Part shown: one piece after another, positions 37,798 to 49,300 of the stretch
Numbering within the stretch: the first letter of the stretch is position 1
How the letters are laid out: every line of letters starts with the position of its first letter
DNA from: Flavimobilis sp052324925
Lineage (GTDB): Bacteria > Actinomycetota > Actinomycetes > Actinomycetales > Cellulomonadaceae
Length of the DNA stretch: 64,000 nucleotides
Strand: one strand, 5' to 3'
Assembly (NCBI GenBank): GCA_052324925.1
Contig: JBQPRE010000006.1
The notes under the pieces: generated by a model
Seen by the model: only the letters and a program-made list of their open reading frames with translations
Database searches by the model: none
What the model was told of the DNA's origin: nothing
Program-made: the position numbers and the translations under genes

Positions 37798-38280
37798 TCA
37801 CGCCGGTGGGACAGCGGTCGGCGGGTCCTCGGACAAGCGCGCGTCGTGGGGGTGCTCCTCGTCGCGCGCCTCGTGCACCGCGTCGTCGACCAGCTCTGCC
37901 GCGAGCCGGGCGACACGCGCCTGATCGGCCTCGAGCGCAGCCTGCTGGACGTCGGCCGTGAGCTCGTCCATGACGAGGAGGTCCGTGCGGATCTTGCCCG
38001 TCCGGTAGCCCGCACGACCCACCATGTGGGCCGAGACAGGTGCGGTGAGCATCTGGAAGAGCACGACGAGCACGACGACGAACGCACCCCGCCACGTCCG
38101 GAGCTGCAGCTCGAGACCCACGAGGACGAGCATGAGCCCGAGCACCTGAGGCTTCGTCGCGGCATGCATCCGAGCCAGCAGGTCAGGGAAACGCAGCACG
38201 CCGACGCCTGCCGCGAACGACAGGAACGCCCCAGCGAGCATGAGGCAGGCAGAGAGCACGTCAAGGATCGTGTCGAGCAT
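37798..38280 (-). CDS. mrpG: Mrp-type Na+/H+ antiporter subunit G
   Basis: A 160-residue subunit with three membrane helices and the family signature GVLRFPDLLARMHAATKPQVLG. The C-terminal 60 or so residues are a charged, Glu/Asp/Ala-rich tail not found in short homologues. Its ATG overlaps the mrpF stop by one base (TGATG). It is the last gene of the operon. An imperfect hairpin at 37772-37809 overlaps its stop and could terminate transcription. Confidence 0.93.
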   Translation of the reverse strand: MLDTILDVLSACLMLAGAFLSFAAGVGVLRFPDLLARMHAATKPQVLGLMLVLVGLELQLRTWRGAFVVVLVVLFQMLTAPVSAHMVGRAGYRTGKIRTDLLVMDELTADVQQAALEADQARVARLAAELVDDAVHEARDEEHPHDARLSEDPPTAVPPA

Positions 38281-38690
38281 CAGCGCCCCTCCCCTCGGTG
38301 CGTCGTGTCGTCCGGTTCTGCATCGAGCTCCGCAACACGCTCCGCCGCGCGATCCTCGTACTCCTCGACGAGCCTGCGCTGCGCATCTTCAGCCTCAACC
38401 TCTTCACGCGAGCGGATGCGACGGTCGTCGTCGGACTCCGTGGCAGCGAACCGCGCGATCGTCACCGAGCCCACGAACCCCACCATCGCGAGGACGACGA
38501 GGATCGGCAACGTATCCGTCCGGTGGCTCCACGCCGCCTCGAGCGCGATGACCGCGACAAGGGTCGCGGTGAGGACGTCGAGCGCGATCGTCCGGTCGAG
38601 CATCGACGGACCACGCTCGACACGCACGACCGCGAGCGCCGCCCCGACGAGCAGCATGGCCGCGGCAACCCCGACGACGATCGTGTTCAT
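38280..38690 (-). CDS. mrpF: Mrp-type Na+/H+ antiporter subunit F
   Basis: A 136-residue subunit. Three hydrophobic helices include the family stretch GPSMLDRTIALDVLTA. A strongly acidic and Arg-rich tail of about 50 residues follows (EEVEAEDAQRRLVEEYEDR). Its start overlaps the mrpE stop. Confidence 0.92.
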   Translation of the reverse strand: MNTIVVGVAAAMLLVGAALAVVRVERGPSMLDRTIALDVLTATLVAVIALEAAWSHRTDTLPILVVLAMVGFVGSVTIARFAATESDDDRRIRSREEVEAEDAQRRLVEEYEDRAAERVAELDAEPDDTTHRGEGR

Positions 38691-39291
38691 GAGCCCTCCC
38701 CGGGGCGCGTCGGCCGTGGCGTCACGGGAGTTCGCACAGACCAGCGTCCGGCCGCCGCGAGCCCCGCTCGGACGAGCTCCTCGTCAGACGCGAGCGCGTA
38801 CAGAACGTGCGCCTCGAGGTCGAGCACGTCCTGTCGGACCTGATCCTCGCCGCCCGAAGCCGCAAGGTCGAGCACGTGCAGGTAGAGCATGCCCGTGATG
38901 CGCTGAGCCTCGACGACGAGCGTGCCTGGCACGAGCGTCGAGAGCTCAGCCGTCACCGTGAGGTAGAGGTCCGCCGGGTTGCGCAGGCGAACGCCGACGA
39001 CAGCGCCATGCACCTTCGTGCGTGGCGACAATGCCTGCCACGCGACCTGGAACGACGCGACGACGAGCGACCTGAGGAACAGGCCAGTGAGGCGCAGGAG
39101 GTGCCACGGACGCAACCGGATCGGCAGATGCATCGACGGCAGCGGGAACACGAGCGTGACGACGACACCCACGACGAGCCCGCCGAGCACGTTCGCCCAC
39201 GTGACCTCGCCCCACAGGAACATCCACACGATCGCGAGCCACAGGACCGTCGGCCACTGCGTGACGAGAGTGCGTCTGCGTGCGTGCGGGT

Positions 39292-39295
<4 letters not shown>
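38687..39295 (-). CDS. mrpE: Mrp-type Na+/H+ antiporter subunit E
   Basis: A 202-residue subunit with N-terminal helices (VLWLAIVWMFLWGEVTWANVL) and the MrpE cytoplasmic domain containing LRNPADLYLTVTAELSTLVPG-type sequence and MLYLHVLDL. A C-terminal extension of about 40 residues goes beyond common homologues. Its ATG overlaps the mrpD stop. Confidence 0.92.
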
Positions 39296-40907
<1,612 letters not shown>

Positions 40908-40911
<4 letters not shown>

Positions 40912-41450
40912 GCGTCACCCTCCTGCTGCGCGTCACCGGTCGCGGGCTCCGCAGCCTCGGGCAGCATGACCGCAGGGTGCTCCTCGTCGTCGTGGATCGT
41001 CTCGTCTCGGGTCACCGCAGCATCCTCGTCGAGGGTCTCGCCCGAGTCGGCCGAGTCGGCGTCCTCGTACGCGGGCGCGTTCGCGGCAGCCTTGTGCGCG
41101 ACGCGGCGGTCCTCGAGGTCATCCTGGACCTCGTCGTGCCCGTTGAGCTGCCACGAGCGGTACGCCATCGACATGACGAAGCCGACCATGCCGAGGGCGA
41201 TGACGATCGCGGTGAGGACCATCGCCTGGGGCAGCGGGTCGCTCATCTCGGACGGCTCGGCCGCGCCGATGATCGGCGCCTTGCCGGCGCGCCCGGACGC
41301 GACCATGAAGAGCAGGTTCACTCCGTTGCCGAGCATGAGCACACCGAGCATGACGCGCGACAGCGACCGCTCGAGCAGCAGATAGACGCCCGCGGTCACG
41401 AGCACGCCGATGGCGATGACGAGCGCGAGCGAGGGGGCCATGTCGATCAT
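40908..41450 (-). CDS. mrpC: Mrp-type Na+/H+ antiporter subunit C
   Basis: A 180-residue NuoK-like subunit. Three helices include VMLGVLMLGNGVNLLFM and QAMVLTAIVIALGMVGF. About 70 acidic residues (many Asp, Glu and Ala) extend the C-terminus past the usual length. Its ATG overlaps the mrpA stop. Confidence 0.93.
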
Positions 41451-44400
41451 CGGGCGCCTCCGTCGGTGTCGTGCGGACGCAGGCCGGCCGCGTCGAGCGC
41501 CGAGCGCACCGAGCGTGCGTCCTCGAGAACCGCGGCGGCGCCGTAGGTGCCGTCGGAGTCGCGGGGTGCGGTGTCGGTCTGACGGTCGATCTCAGCCCCG
41601 AGCGACCGCAGGATGTCGAGGACGAGGCCGATGACGACGAGGAAGACCCCGAGGTCGAAGAACACGGACGTCACGAGCTTGACGTGGCCGAGCAGGGGGA
41701 GGTCAGCCGCGACGATGAAGCTCTGCAGCGGCTCACCGCCGAACAGCACGGGCACGAGCCCCACACCCACCGAGAAGAAGAGTCCCGACCCGAGGAGCAG
41801 ACCCGGATGCACCGGGATCGCCTCGCCGAGCTCGTAACGACCGCCCGCGAGGTACCGGATGATGAGCGCGATCCCCGTGACAAGGCCGGCCGCGAAGCCG
41901 CCGCCGGGCGCGTTGTGGCCCGAGAACAGCAGGAACGCTGCGAAGACGATCATCGAGTGGAAGAGCAGCCGGGTCGCGACCTCGAAGACGACCGAGCGGC
42001 GGCGCGGCGACAAGGTGCGTCCGCCACGCAGCCAGACGCTTGCGCGCGCCGCACGGTCGACCAACGTCTGAGGGGCCGTGCCGCGCAGCTGCGGGACCGT
42101 GGGGAGGTTCCCGAGCGCCTCGTCGACCTGCTGCGGGTCGAGCGCGCCACCGACCCGCGGCGCGCGAGGCGCGCGCAGGATCTCGCCGCTGCGGCGACGC
42201 AGGAAGACGAGGCTTGCGACGCCCGTCGCCGCGACGAGGAGAACCGAGATCTCGCCCATCGTGTCCCACGCACGCGTGTCGACGAGGACGACGTTGACGA
42301 TGTTGCGCCCGCCGCCGTAGACGTAGACCTCTTCGGGGAAGTCGACCGAGACCGGCTCGTGGATGCGTGCGCCGGGCACCGTGAGCGCCAGAGCGGACAC
42401 GGTCACCCCGACCGCGACCGCGACCGCGAGGCGCACGAACCGAGAACCCGCGAGCGGCCTGTCGGAGAAGTACGCGGGCAGGCGGCGCAGCGCGAGCACG
42501 AAGACAACGAGCGTGATCGTCTCGACGAGCACCTGCGTGAGAGCAAGGTCGGGCGCCCCGTACAGCATGAAGAGCACGGCGGTGCCGTAGCCCGTCACCC
42601 CGACGAGCAGGACGGCCTTGAGACGTCGTCGGGCGCGTGCGGCGAGCACCGCCGCAACCACCGTGACACCCACGACGAGCACCTGACCCGCGCTCGAGGA
42701 CACCATGACCTCGTCGGGCCACGAGCCCGACGCGATGAGCACCCCACCGACCGCGATGACGAGCGTGCCCAGGATGATGCCGAGGTAGAGGGGCAGCGAG
42801 CCACGCTGCGTGACCGAGGTGACGTCCGCCGCAAAGTCGTCGAGGCGGCGCATGAAGCGCCGGTAGACACGCTCAGCCTCGGGCACGCGCGGGACGCGCG
42901 CCTGCAGCGACTCGACGCGGCGCCTGCCCACGAACAGCAGCGAGCCGACCGCGACGATCGCGACCGTGGACCACAGCGCGGGCCCGAACCCGCCCCACAA
43001 CGTGAGGTGTCCCGCCTCGCCCGCGGGGTAGAGCGCCGCGTGCGGCGCGAGCAGGTCTTCGCCCAGGTGCGGGACGAGTGCCGCGCCGAGCCCGAGAACC
43101 GCGAGCAAGAGCGGCGGCCACACGAGGAGACGCGACTGCACGTGGATCTGCTGCGGGTCGATCTGGCTGACGTCGACCTCGGGCGCGGCAGCCTCGCCGG
43201 GGGCGACGGGGCGCGGCGCAGGCGCTGCGCACGCCAGCTTCGACGCGAACGCACCCCACCAGAAGCGCAGCCCGTACGCGAACGTGAGCATCGAGCCGAC
43301 GACGACCGCGGCGAGCACGACGGTCGACATCCAGGGCTCCCCGCCGGGCAGACCGTCGTGCACGAGCGACTCGAGCGCGGCCTCCTTGGCGACGTAGCCC
43401 GCCAACGGCGGCAGGCCGATCATCGAGGCGGTCGCGAGACCACCAGCCGTCGCGGTGAGGGGGAGCTTGCGACCCACCCCCGTGAGCCGGCGCAGGTCAC
43501 GCGTGCCCGTCGCGGCGTCGACGACACCCGTGACAAGGAACAACGCTGCCTTGAACATCGCGTGCGCGCCGATCATCGCGAGGCCCGCGAGCGCAGCGGA
43601 GCGGGAGCCGAGCCCGACGAGCAGGATGATGAGGCCGAGCTGGGAGACGGTGCCGAACGCGAGGATGAGCTTGAGGTCGTTCTGCCGCAGCGCCCGGTAC
43701 CCGCCGAGGAGCAGCGTCCCGGCGCCGAGGACGATGATCGTCACGCGCCACGCGTCAAGGTCGGAGAAGCCGGGTGCGAGACGCGCCACGAGGTAGACGC
43801 CAGCCTTGACCATGGCTGCGGCGTGCAGGTAGGCCGACACGGGCGTCGGCGCGGCCATGGCCCCGGGCAGCCAGAAGTGGAACGGCAGCAGAGCCGACTT
43901 TGTCACGGCGCCGACGAGCATGAGGACGACGGCCACCGTGACGATCGTGCCCGTCGGCGACGCGGCGATCACCTCGGAGAGCAGGTACGTCCCCGCGCTC
44001 TCGCCGAGCAGGACGATGCCCGCGAGCATCGCGAGGCCGCCGAAGGTCGTGACGACGAGCGCCTGCATCGCGGCGCGACGTGAGGCCTTGCGGTCCGCGT
44101 AGTGGCCGATGAGCAGGTAGGAGAAGACGGTCGTCAGCTCCCAGAAAATGAACAGCAGGAGCATGTCGTCGGCGGTGACGAGGCCGACCATGGCCCCGGC
44201 GAACGCCGTGAGGACTCCGGCGAAGCGGCCCAAGCCCTGAGCATTCGCCGAGAAGTACGCCGAGCAGTAGATGAGGACAACCGCTCCGACGCCACCGGAG
44301 ATGAGCAGGAGGAACCACGAGAGGGTGTCCATGCGGAACGCGAGGTCGACGCCGAGTGCGTCGATCCAGGGCGTGACGCTCTCGGGGTGCTCGCCCGACA

Positions 44401-44545
44401 TGACCCGCCCCGTCCACGACAGCGCGTAGATCGCGGCCGACGCGGGGGCCAGCGCGAGGACGAGGAAGGCCTTGCGGCCGAGGAGCTTGACGAGGGCGGG
44501 CGCAGCAAGGGCCATCACGAGGTGGGCGATGAGCAGCTGCGGCAC
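41447..44545 (-). CDS. mrpA: Mrp-type Na+/H+ antiporter subunit A with fused MrpB domain
   Basis: About 1032 residues. The NuoL-like part carries FIFWELTTVFSYLLIG and LLPFHFWLPGAMAAPTPVSA, with further helices to about 800. The C-terminal MrpB part shows LLFHSMIVFAAFLLFSGHNA and GGGFAAGLVTG. This A-B fusion explains why no separate mrpB gene is present. The GTG at 44545 gives MPQLLIAHLVMALAAPALV, the family start; the long arginine-rich upstream frame overlaps the narK promoter and was excluded. The operon A(B)CDEFG is complete and serves Na+ export and pH balance. Confidence 0.94.
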   Translation of the reverse strand: MPQLLIAHLVMALAAPALVKLLGRKAFLVLALAPASAAIYALSWTGRVMSGEHPESVTPWIDALGVDLAFRMDTLSWFLLLISGGVGAVVLIYCSAYFSANAQGLGRFAGVLTAFAGAMVGLVTADDMLLLFIFWELTTVFSYLLIGHYADRKASRRAAMQALVVTTFGGLAMLAGIVLLGESAGTYLLSEVIAASPTGTIVTVAVVLMLVGAVTKSALLPFHFWLPGAMAAPTPVSAYLHAAAMVKAGVYLVARLAPGFSDLDAWRVTIIVLGAGTLLLGGYRALRQNDLKLILAFGTVSQLGLIILLVGLGSRSAALAGLAMIGAHAMFKAALFLVTGVVDAATGTRDLRRLTGVGRKLPLTATAGGLATASMIGLPPLAGYVAKEAALESLVHDGLPGGEPWMSTVVLAAVVVGSMLTFAYGLRFWWGAFASKLACAAPAPRPVAPGEAAAPEVDVSQIDPQQIHVQSRLLVWPPLLLAVLGLGAALVPHLGEDLLAPHAALYPAGEAGHLTLWGGFGPALWSTVAIVAVGSLLFVGRRRVESLQARVPRVPEAERVYRRFMRRLDDFAADVTSVTQRGSLPLYLGIILGTLVIAVGGVLIASGSWPDEVMVSSSAGQVLVVGVTVVAAVLAARARRRLKAVLLVGVTGYGTAVLFMLYGAPDLALTQVLVETITLVVFVLALRRLPAYFSDRPLAGSRFVRLAVAVAVGVTVSALALTVPGARIHEPVSVDFPEEVYVYGGGRNIVNVVLVDTRAWDTMGEISVLLVAATGVASLVFLRRRSGEILRAPRAPRVGGALDPQQVDEALGNLPTVPQLRGTAPQTLVDRAARASVWLRGGRTLSPRRRSVVFEVATRLLFHSMIVFAAFLLFSGHNAPGGGFAAGLVTGIALIIRYLAGGRYELGEAIPVHPGLLLGSGLFFSVGVGLVPVLFGGEPLQSFIVAADLPLLGHVKLVTSVFFDLGVFLVVIGLVLDILRSLGAEIDRQTDTAPRDSDGTYGAAAVLEDARSVRSALDAAGLRPHDTDGGAR

Positions 44546-44628
44546 GTCCGTGTCCGTCCGTCGGGGGCGGGAGGCGGTCGGCACCCCGATGACAACGCAC
44601 GCAGGCGGCCGACCGGGGAACTGAGCCG

Positions 44629-44634
44629 AGTTTA
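44629..44634 (-). promoter_or_regulatory. Probable -10 box of the mrp operon
   Basis: On the minus strand TAAACT lies about 84 bases before the mrpA start, in the gap shared with the divergent narK promoter. No convincing -35 is visible. Confidence 0.35.
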
Positions 44635-44780
44635 CCAACCGTGTGCCTCCCCCAGAGCCGTCCGTGGTGTGGCGCAGGCCGTGTTCGCTCCTAGGAGACT
44701 CGCGCGCGCCCGGCACCCTCGTCCGCACCGCCCACCGGCCCTCGTTCTCACACGTCGGCCACGCATCGCGTGCGCGAAAG

Positions 44781-44835
44781 GTTGCCTCGGCGCAACAGAG
44801 CCGCACCCGGGGCCGAAACATCCCACGCCTAGCGT
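44781..44835 (+). promoter_or_regulatory. GlnR-like operator and promoter of narK
   Basis: GTTGC-N6-GCAAC (44781-44796) is followed 18 bases later by GAAAC (44815-44819), then 10 bases to TAGCGT (44830-44835), a -10-like hexamer. No -35 is seen where expected, which suits activator-dependent transcription. The nirB upstream region has the same parts at the same distances. GlnR sites in actinobacteria are described as GTNAC-N6-GAAAC repeats. The rest of the gap from 44546 holds only the divergent mrp promoter. Confidence 0.65.
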
Positions 44836-44873
44836 CGGAGCGTCCCGACCCGCACCCGACCGCGGAGGCCTCC

Positions 44874-46310
44874 ATGACGCACGAACCACTCGCGCCCGCA
44901 CCGATGTCGACCGCGTCCCGTCCCGAGGGGGTGTCGCCCGACGAGATCTCCCTCGCCCGAGCAACCACCCCCGACAGCTGGGCAGGCACGCCCCTCGGCG
45001 CGGGCGTCACCCGCCGCCCGGGCCGGTGGCTCGACGGCTGGAACCCCGAGAACTCCGCGCAGTGGATCGCGGTCGGGCGCTCAGCTGCCCGCCGCAACCT
45101 CGCCGCGTCGGTCTACGCGGAGTTCCTCGGCTTCGTCGTCTGGGCACTGTGGAGCGTCGTCGTCCCCCTTCTTCCCGCCGCGGGATTCACGCTCACGGTC
45201 GACCAGATGTTCTGGCTCATCGCGGTCCCGAGCCTCGTCGGCGCCACCCTGCGGATCCCGTACACGTTCGCCGTGCCCGTCTTCGGTGGCCGCACGTGGA
45301 CGACCATCTCGGCGCTGCTCCTGCTCGTCCCGCTCGTCGCACTCGTCGTCGTCGTGCAGGATCCGACGACGTCGTTCGGCACGTTGCTCGTCGTCGCGGC
45401 CCTCGCGGGCGTCGGCGGGGGCAACTTCGCCAGCTCGATGGCGAACATCTCGTTCTTCTACCCCGAGGCCGCCAAGGGCCGGGCGCTCGGCCTCAACGCC
45501 GCGGGCGGCAACCTCGGCACGGCGGCCGTGCAGCTCGTCGTCCCGCTCGTCGTCGTCGGCGCGGCAGGCGTGCACCTCGAACGCGCGGGCCTGCTCATCG
45601 TCCCACTCGTCCTCATCGCAGCCGTGCTCGCGTGGCGCACGATGGACAACCTCACGGGCACGCGCTCAGACATGCGCTCGTACGCGGTCGCGGCCACGCG
45701 CCACCACACGTGGCTCATCTCAGTGATCTACGTCGGCACGTTCGGCTCGTTCATCGGCTTCGCCAGCGTGTTCCCGACGGTTCTGGCGACCACGTTCCCC
45801 GACGTCACCGTCTCGATCGCCTTCCTCGGCGCGCTCGTCGGGTCGGTTGCCCGGCCGCTGGGCGGGATGCTTGCGGACCGCGTGGGCGGCGCTCGCGTCA
45901 CTCTCGTGGCGTTCGCTGTCATGGCAGGCGGCGTCCTGGGCGCGATCGGCGCGCTGCGCTCGGCGTCGTTCACCGGGTTCCTCGGCTCGTTCCTCGTGCT
46001 CTTCGTCGCGACGGGCGTTGGAAACGGTTCGGTGTACCGCATGATTCCGGCGGTGTTCCGCACCGGGGCAACCGACGACGCCGATCGCGCCCAGCGCGCC
46101 CGCATCGCGGCCGGATGCCTCGGCATCGCGGGGGCCGTCGGTGCCTTCGGCGGATTCCTCGTGCCTCGCGGGTTCGCCTCGTCGACGGCCGCGACGGGCG
46201 GGATCGAGGCAGCGCTGTGGGTGGTCGTCGGGGCCTACGCGGTGCTCGCGGCGCTCACGTGGACCGTGTACGCGCGGCGCGGCACACGGCTGGGCGCGGC
46301 GGGCGTCTGA
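44874..46310 (+). CDS. narK: NarK-type nitrate/nitrite transporter (MFS)
   Basis: A 478-residue, 12-helix major facilitator protein. It carries the nitrate signature GVGGGNFASSMANISFFYPE and the second Gly-rich motif near GVGNGSVYRMIPAVF. It should import nitrate for the reductase that begins directly after its stop. A soluble N-terminal tail of about 60 residues precedes helix 1. The ATG at 44874 has a GGAGG site five bases upstream. Confidence 0.93.
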   Translation: MTHEPLAPAPMSTASRPEGVSPDEISLARATTPDSWAGTPLGAGVTRRPGRWLDGWNPENSAQWIAVGRSAARRNLAASVYAEFLGFVVWALWSVVVPLLPAAGFTLTVDQMFWLIAVPSLVGATLRIPYTFAVPVFGGRTWTTISALLLLVPLVALVVVVQDPTTSFGTLLVVAALAGVGGGNFASSMANISFFYPEAAKGRALGLNAAGGNLGTAAVQLVVPLVVVGAAGVHLERAGLLIVPLVLIAAVLAWRTMDNLTGTRSDMRSYAVAATRHHTWLISVIYVGTFGSFIGFASVFPTVLATTFPDVTVSIAFLGALVGSVARPLGGMLADRVGGARVTLVAFAVMAGGVLGAIGALRSASFTGFLGSFLVLFVATGVGNGSVYRMIPAVFRTGATDDADRAQRARIAAGCLGIAGAVGAFGGFLVPRGFASSTAATGGIEAALWVVVGAYAVLAALTWTVYARRGTRLGAAGV

Positions 46311-49300
46311 ATGCGGGTCGCATCGACTCCGGTCCCCGGGGCCCTCGACCCGGGGACCGGGGCTGTGAGTGAGGTCAGCACGAGCCCGACCGCGGGCCTC
46401 GCAGGCGTCGGGGCTGCGGGCGCACGCCCGGGCACCGACAGCGTGCGAACCGTGTGCGGATACTGCGGCGTCGGCTGCGGAATCATCCTCGAGGTCCACG
46501 AGGACGCCGACGGAACACGCACGCCGACGTCCTCGCGCGGGGACTCCGCGCACCCCGCCAACCGAGGCCGCCTGTGCACGAAGGGCGCGACAACGCTCGA
46601 CGTCGTCGTCGCGGGCGGTCGGGCCACGAGCGCCCTCGTGCGCCCCCAACGCGACGCCGAGCTCGCACCTGCACCGCTCGCGCACACGATCGAGCTCGTT
46701 GCGCGCCGCTTCACCGAGATCGTGGCCGAGCACGGCCCTGACGCGGTTGCGCTCTACGTCTCGGGACAGATGAGCATCGAGGCGCAGTACCTCGCGAACA
46801 AGTTCGCCAAGGGGGCGCTGCGCACGCGGTGGATCGAGTCGAACTCTCGCCTGTGCATGGCGAGCGCCGGCACCGGGTACAAGCTCTCGCTCGGCTCGGA
46901 TGCCCCGCCCGGGTCGTACGACGACATCGACGCGGCCGACCTGTTCGTCGTCGTCGGCGCGAACATGGCCGACTGCCACCCCATCCTCTTCCTGCGCATG
47001 CTCGACCGCGTCAAGGCGGGCGCGCGGCTCGTCGTCATCGACCCGCGCTTCACGGCGACGGCCGCGAAGGCCGACATCCACCTCGCCGTGCGACCCGGAA
47101 CCGACATCGCACTGCTCAACGGGCTCGCACGGCTCGTTGCTGAGGCAGGCGGGCTCGACGAGGAGTTCCTCGCGGAGCACACGGAGGGCCGCGACGATCT
47201 CGAAGCGTTGCTCGCGGACTATCCGCCGAGCGAGGTCGAGCGGCTCACGGGCATCCCCGAGGAGCAGGTACGCGCGGTCGCCGACCTCATCGTCGTCGCA
47301 CGCGGCCGGTGGGTGTCGTGCTGGACGATGGGCCTCAACCAGTCCGTCCACGGCACCTGGTCGACGAACGCACTCATCAACCTTCATCTCCTCACGGGTG
47401 CGATCTGCCGCCCCGGCGCGGGGCCGTTCTCTCTCACGGGCCAGCCCAACGCGATGGGAGGCCGAGAGATGGGCTATATGGGACCGGGCCTGCCCGGGCA
47501 GCGCAGCGCCCTCGACGCGGCCGACCGGGCGTTCGTCGAACGCGCCTGGGACCTCCCTGCGGGGACGATCCGCGCGGAGTCCTCGGGCCGCGGAACCGTC
47601 GAGCTCTTCGAGCGTCTCGCCGAGGGCGAGGTGCGGGCCGCATGGATCATCTGCACGAACCCGGTCGCGTCGATGGGCAATCGCGACACCGTGCTGCGAG
47701 GTCTCGCTGCGGCCGAGCTCGTCGTCGTGCAGGACGCGTTTGCGGACACGGACACGACGCGGCACGCTGACGTCGTCCTGCCCGCCGCGCTGTGGTCAGA
47801 GGCCGACGGGGTCATGGTGAACTCCGAGCGCAACCTCACCCTGGCGCGCGGCGCCCTGCAGGCGCCCGGCGACGCGCTTGCGGACTGGGAGCTCATTGCG
47901 CACCTGGCACGTGCCATGGGCTTCACCGGCTTCGACCATGCGTCGTCGCACGAGGTCTTCGAGGAGCTGCGTCTGTTCTCCAACCCCGCGACGGGCTACG
48001 ACCTGCGCGGGATCACGTACGAACGCCTGCGCGAGGGACCCGTCCAGTGGCCGGCCGCGCCCGGCGGGCCACGCCGCAATCCCGTGCGGTACCTCAACGA
48101 CGGCGTGCACTCCCCCGTTCTCACCCACCCCGACGGGACGCGTCCGCGGCTGCGGTTCGCGACGCCGTCGGGCCGGGCACGCCTGTGGGCTCGGCCGCAC
48201 GTCCCCGCGGCCGAGCTGCCCGACGACGACTACCCGTTCGTCCTCACGACCGGCCGCGTGCAGCACCAGTGGCACACGATGACGAAGACGGGCCGCGTCG
48301 CCAAGCTCAACCGGCTCGCACCCGCGCCCTTCGTCGAGGTCAACCCCGCCGACGCGGAGCGTCTCGGCCTGGCCGCAGGCGACAGCCTTGAGCTCACCTC
48401 GCGCCGGGGCCACGCCGTTCTGCCCGCAACGATCACCGATCGAGTGCCGCCCGGCTGCGTGTTCGCGCCGATTCACTGGAACGACCTTGCGGGTCCGGAC
48501 CTCGCGATCAACGCGGTGACGAACGACGCCGTCGACCCGCTGTCGTTCCAGCCCGAGCTCAAGGTGTGCGCCGTTGCGCTCACGGTCGTCCCGGCGGCCG
48601 TTCCCGCCGCTCGGGTCCCCGCCGGGCGGGCGCTCGCGGCACCGCTGACGCCCGAGGAGTCACAGTGGGTCGACGGGATGATCGAGAGCGCCTTCGCGGG
48701 CGACGACGCGCGCGCGGGGGCCCGGCCGCTCACAGTGGTGTGGTCCTCGCAGACGGGGACCGCCGAGGACCTCGCGGGCCACGTCGCGGCGCGGCTCACG
48801 GCCGCGGGCCACACCCCCCGCCTCGTCGGCGCGGGAACCACGCGTCGTGACGCCTTGCCACGCGAAGGCGACCTGCTCATCGTCACGAGCACGTTCGGTG
48901 ACGGTGAGGCCCCCGACGACGGGGTCGAGCTGTGGGAGTCGCTCATCGACCCGGCGGCGCGTCGGCTCGAGGGCACACGCTTCGCGGTCCTCGCCCTCGG
49001 GGATGCGTCCTTCGATCGGTTCTGCGGGCACGGTCGTCGGCTCGACCACCGCCTCGCGGAGCTCGGCGCACAGCGGCTGACCGCGCGCGCCGACACGGAG
49101 GCGGGCGACGACGACCTCGTCGATGAGTGGCTCGCGCAGGTGTGCGCGGCGCTTGCGGCGGAGTCCGCGAGCGCGCGGAGACCGGGCACGGGGGCGTCGG
49201 GCGCGGGGGTGTCGGGCACCGCCGCCCCGGAGGCGGGGGCGTCGGGTACGAGCCCGTCGCGCCCCGCTGTCTCCTCACGCTCCGCGCCGCAGGACGCTGC

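Noticed and set aside
44546..45097. Upstream extension of MrpA by about 180 residues
   Set aside because: It is antisense to the narK start and promoter, is arginine-rich, and lacks similarity to MrpA N-termini.
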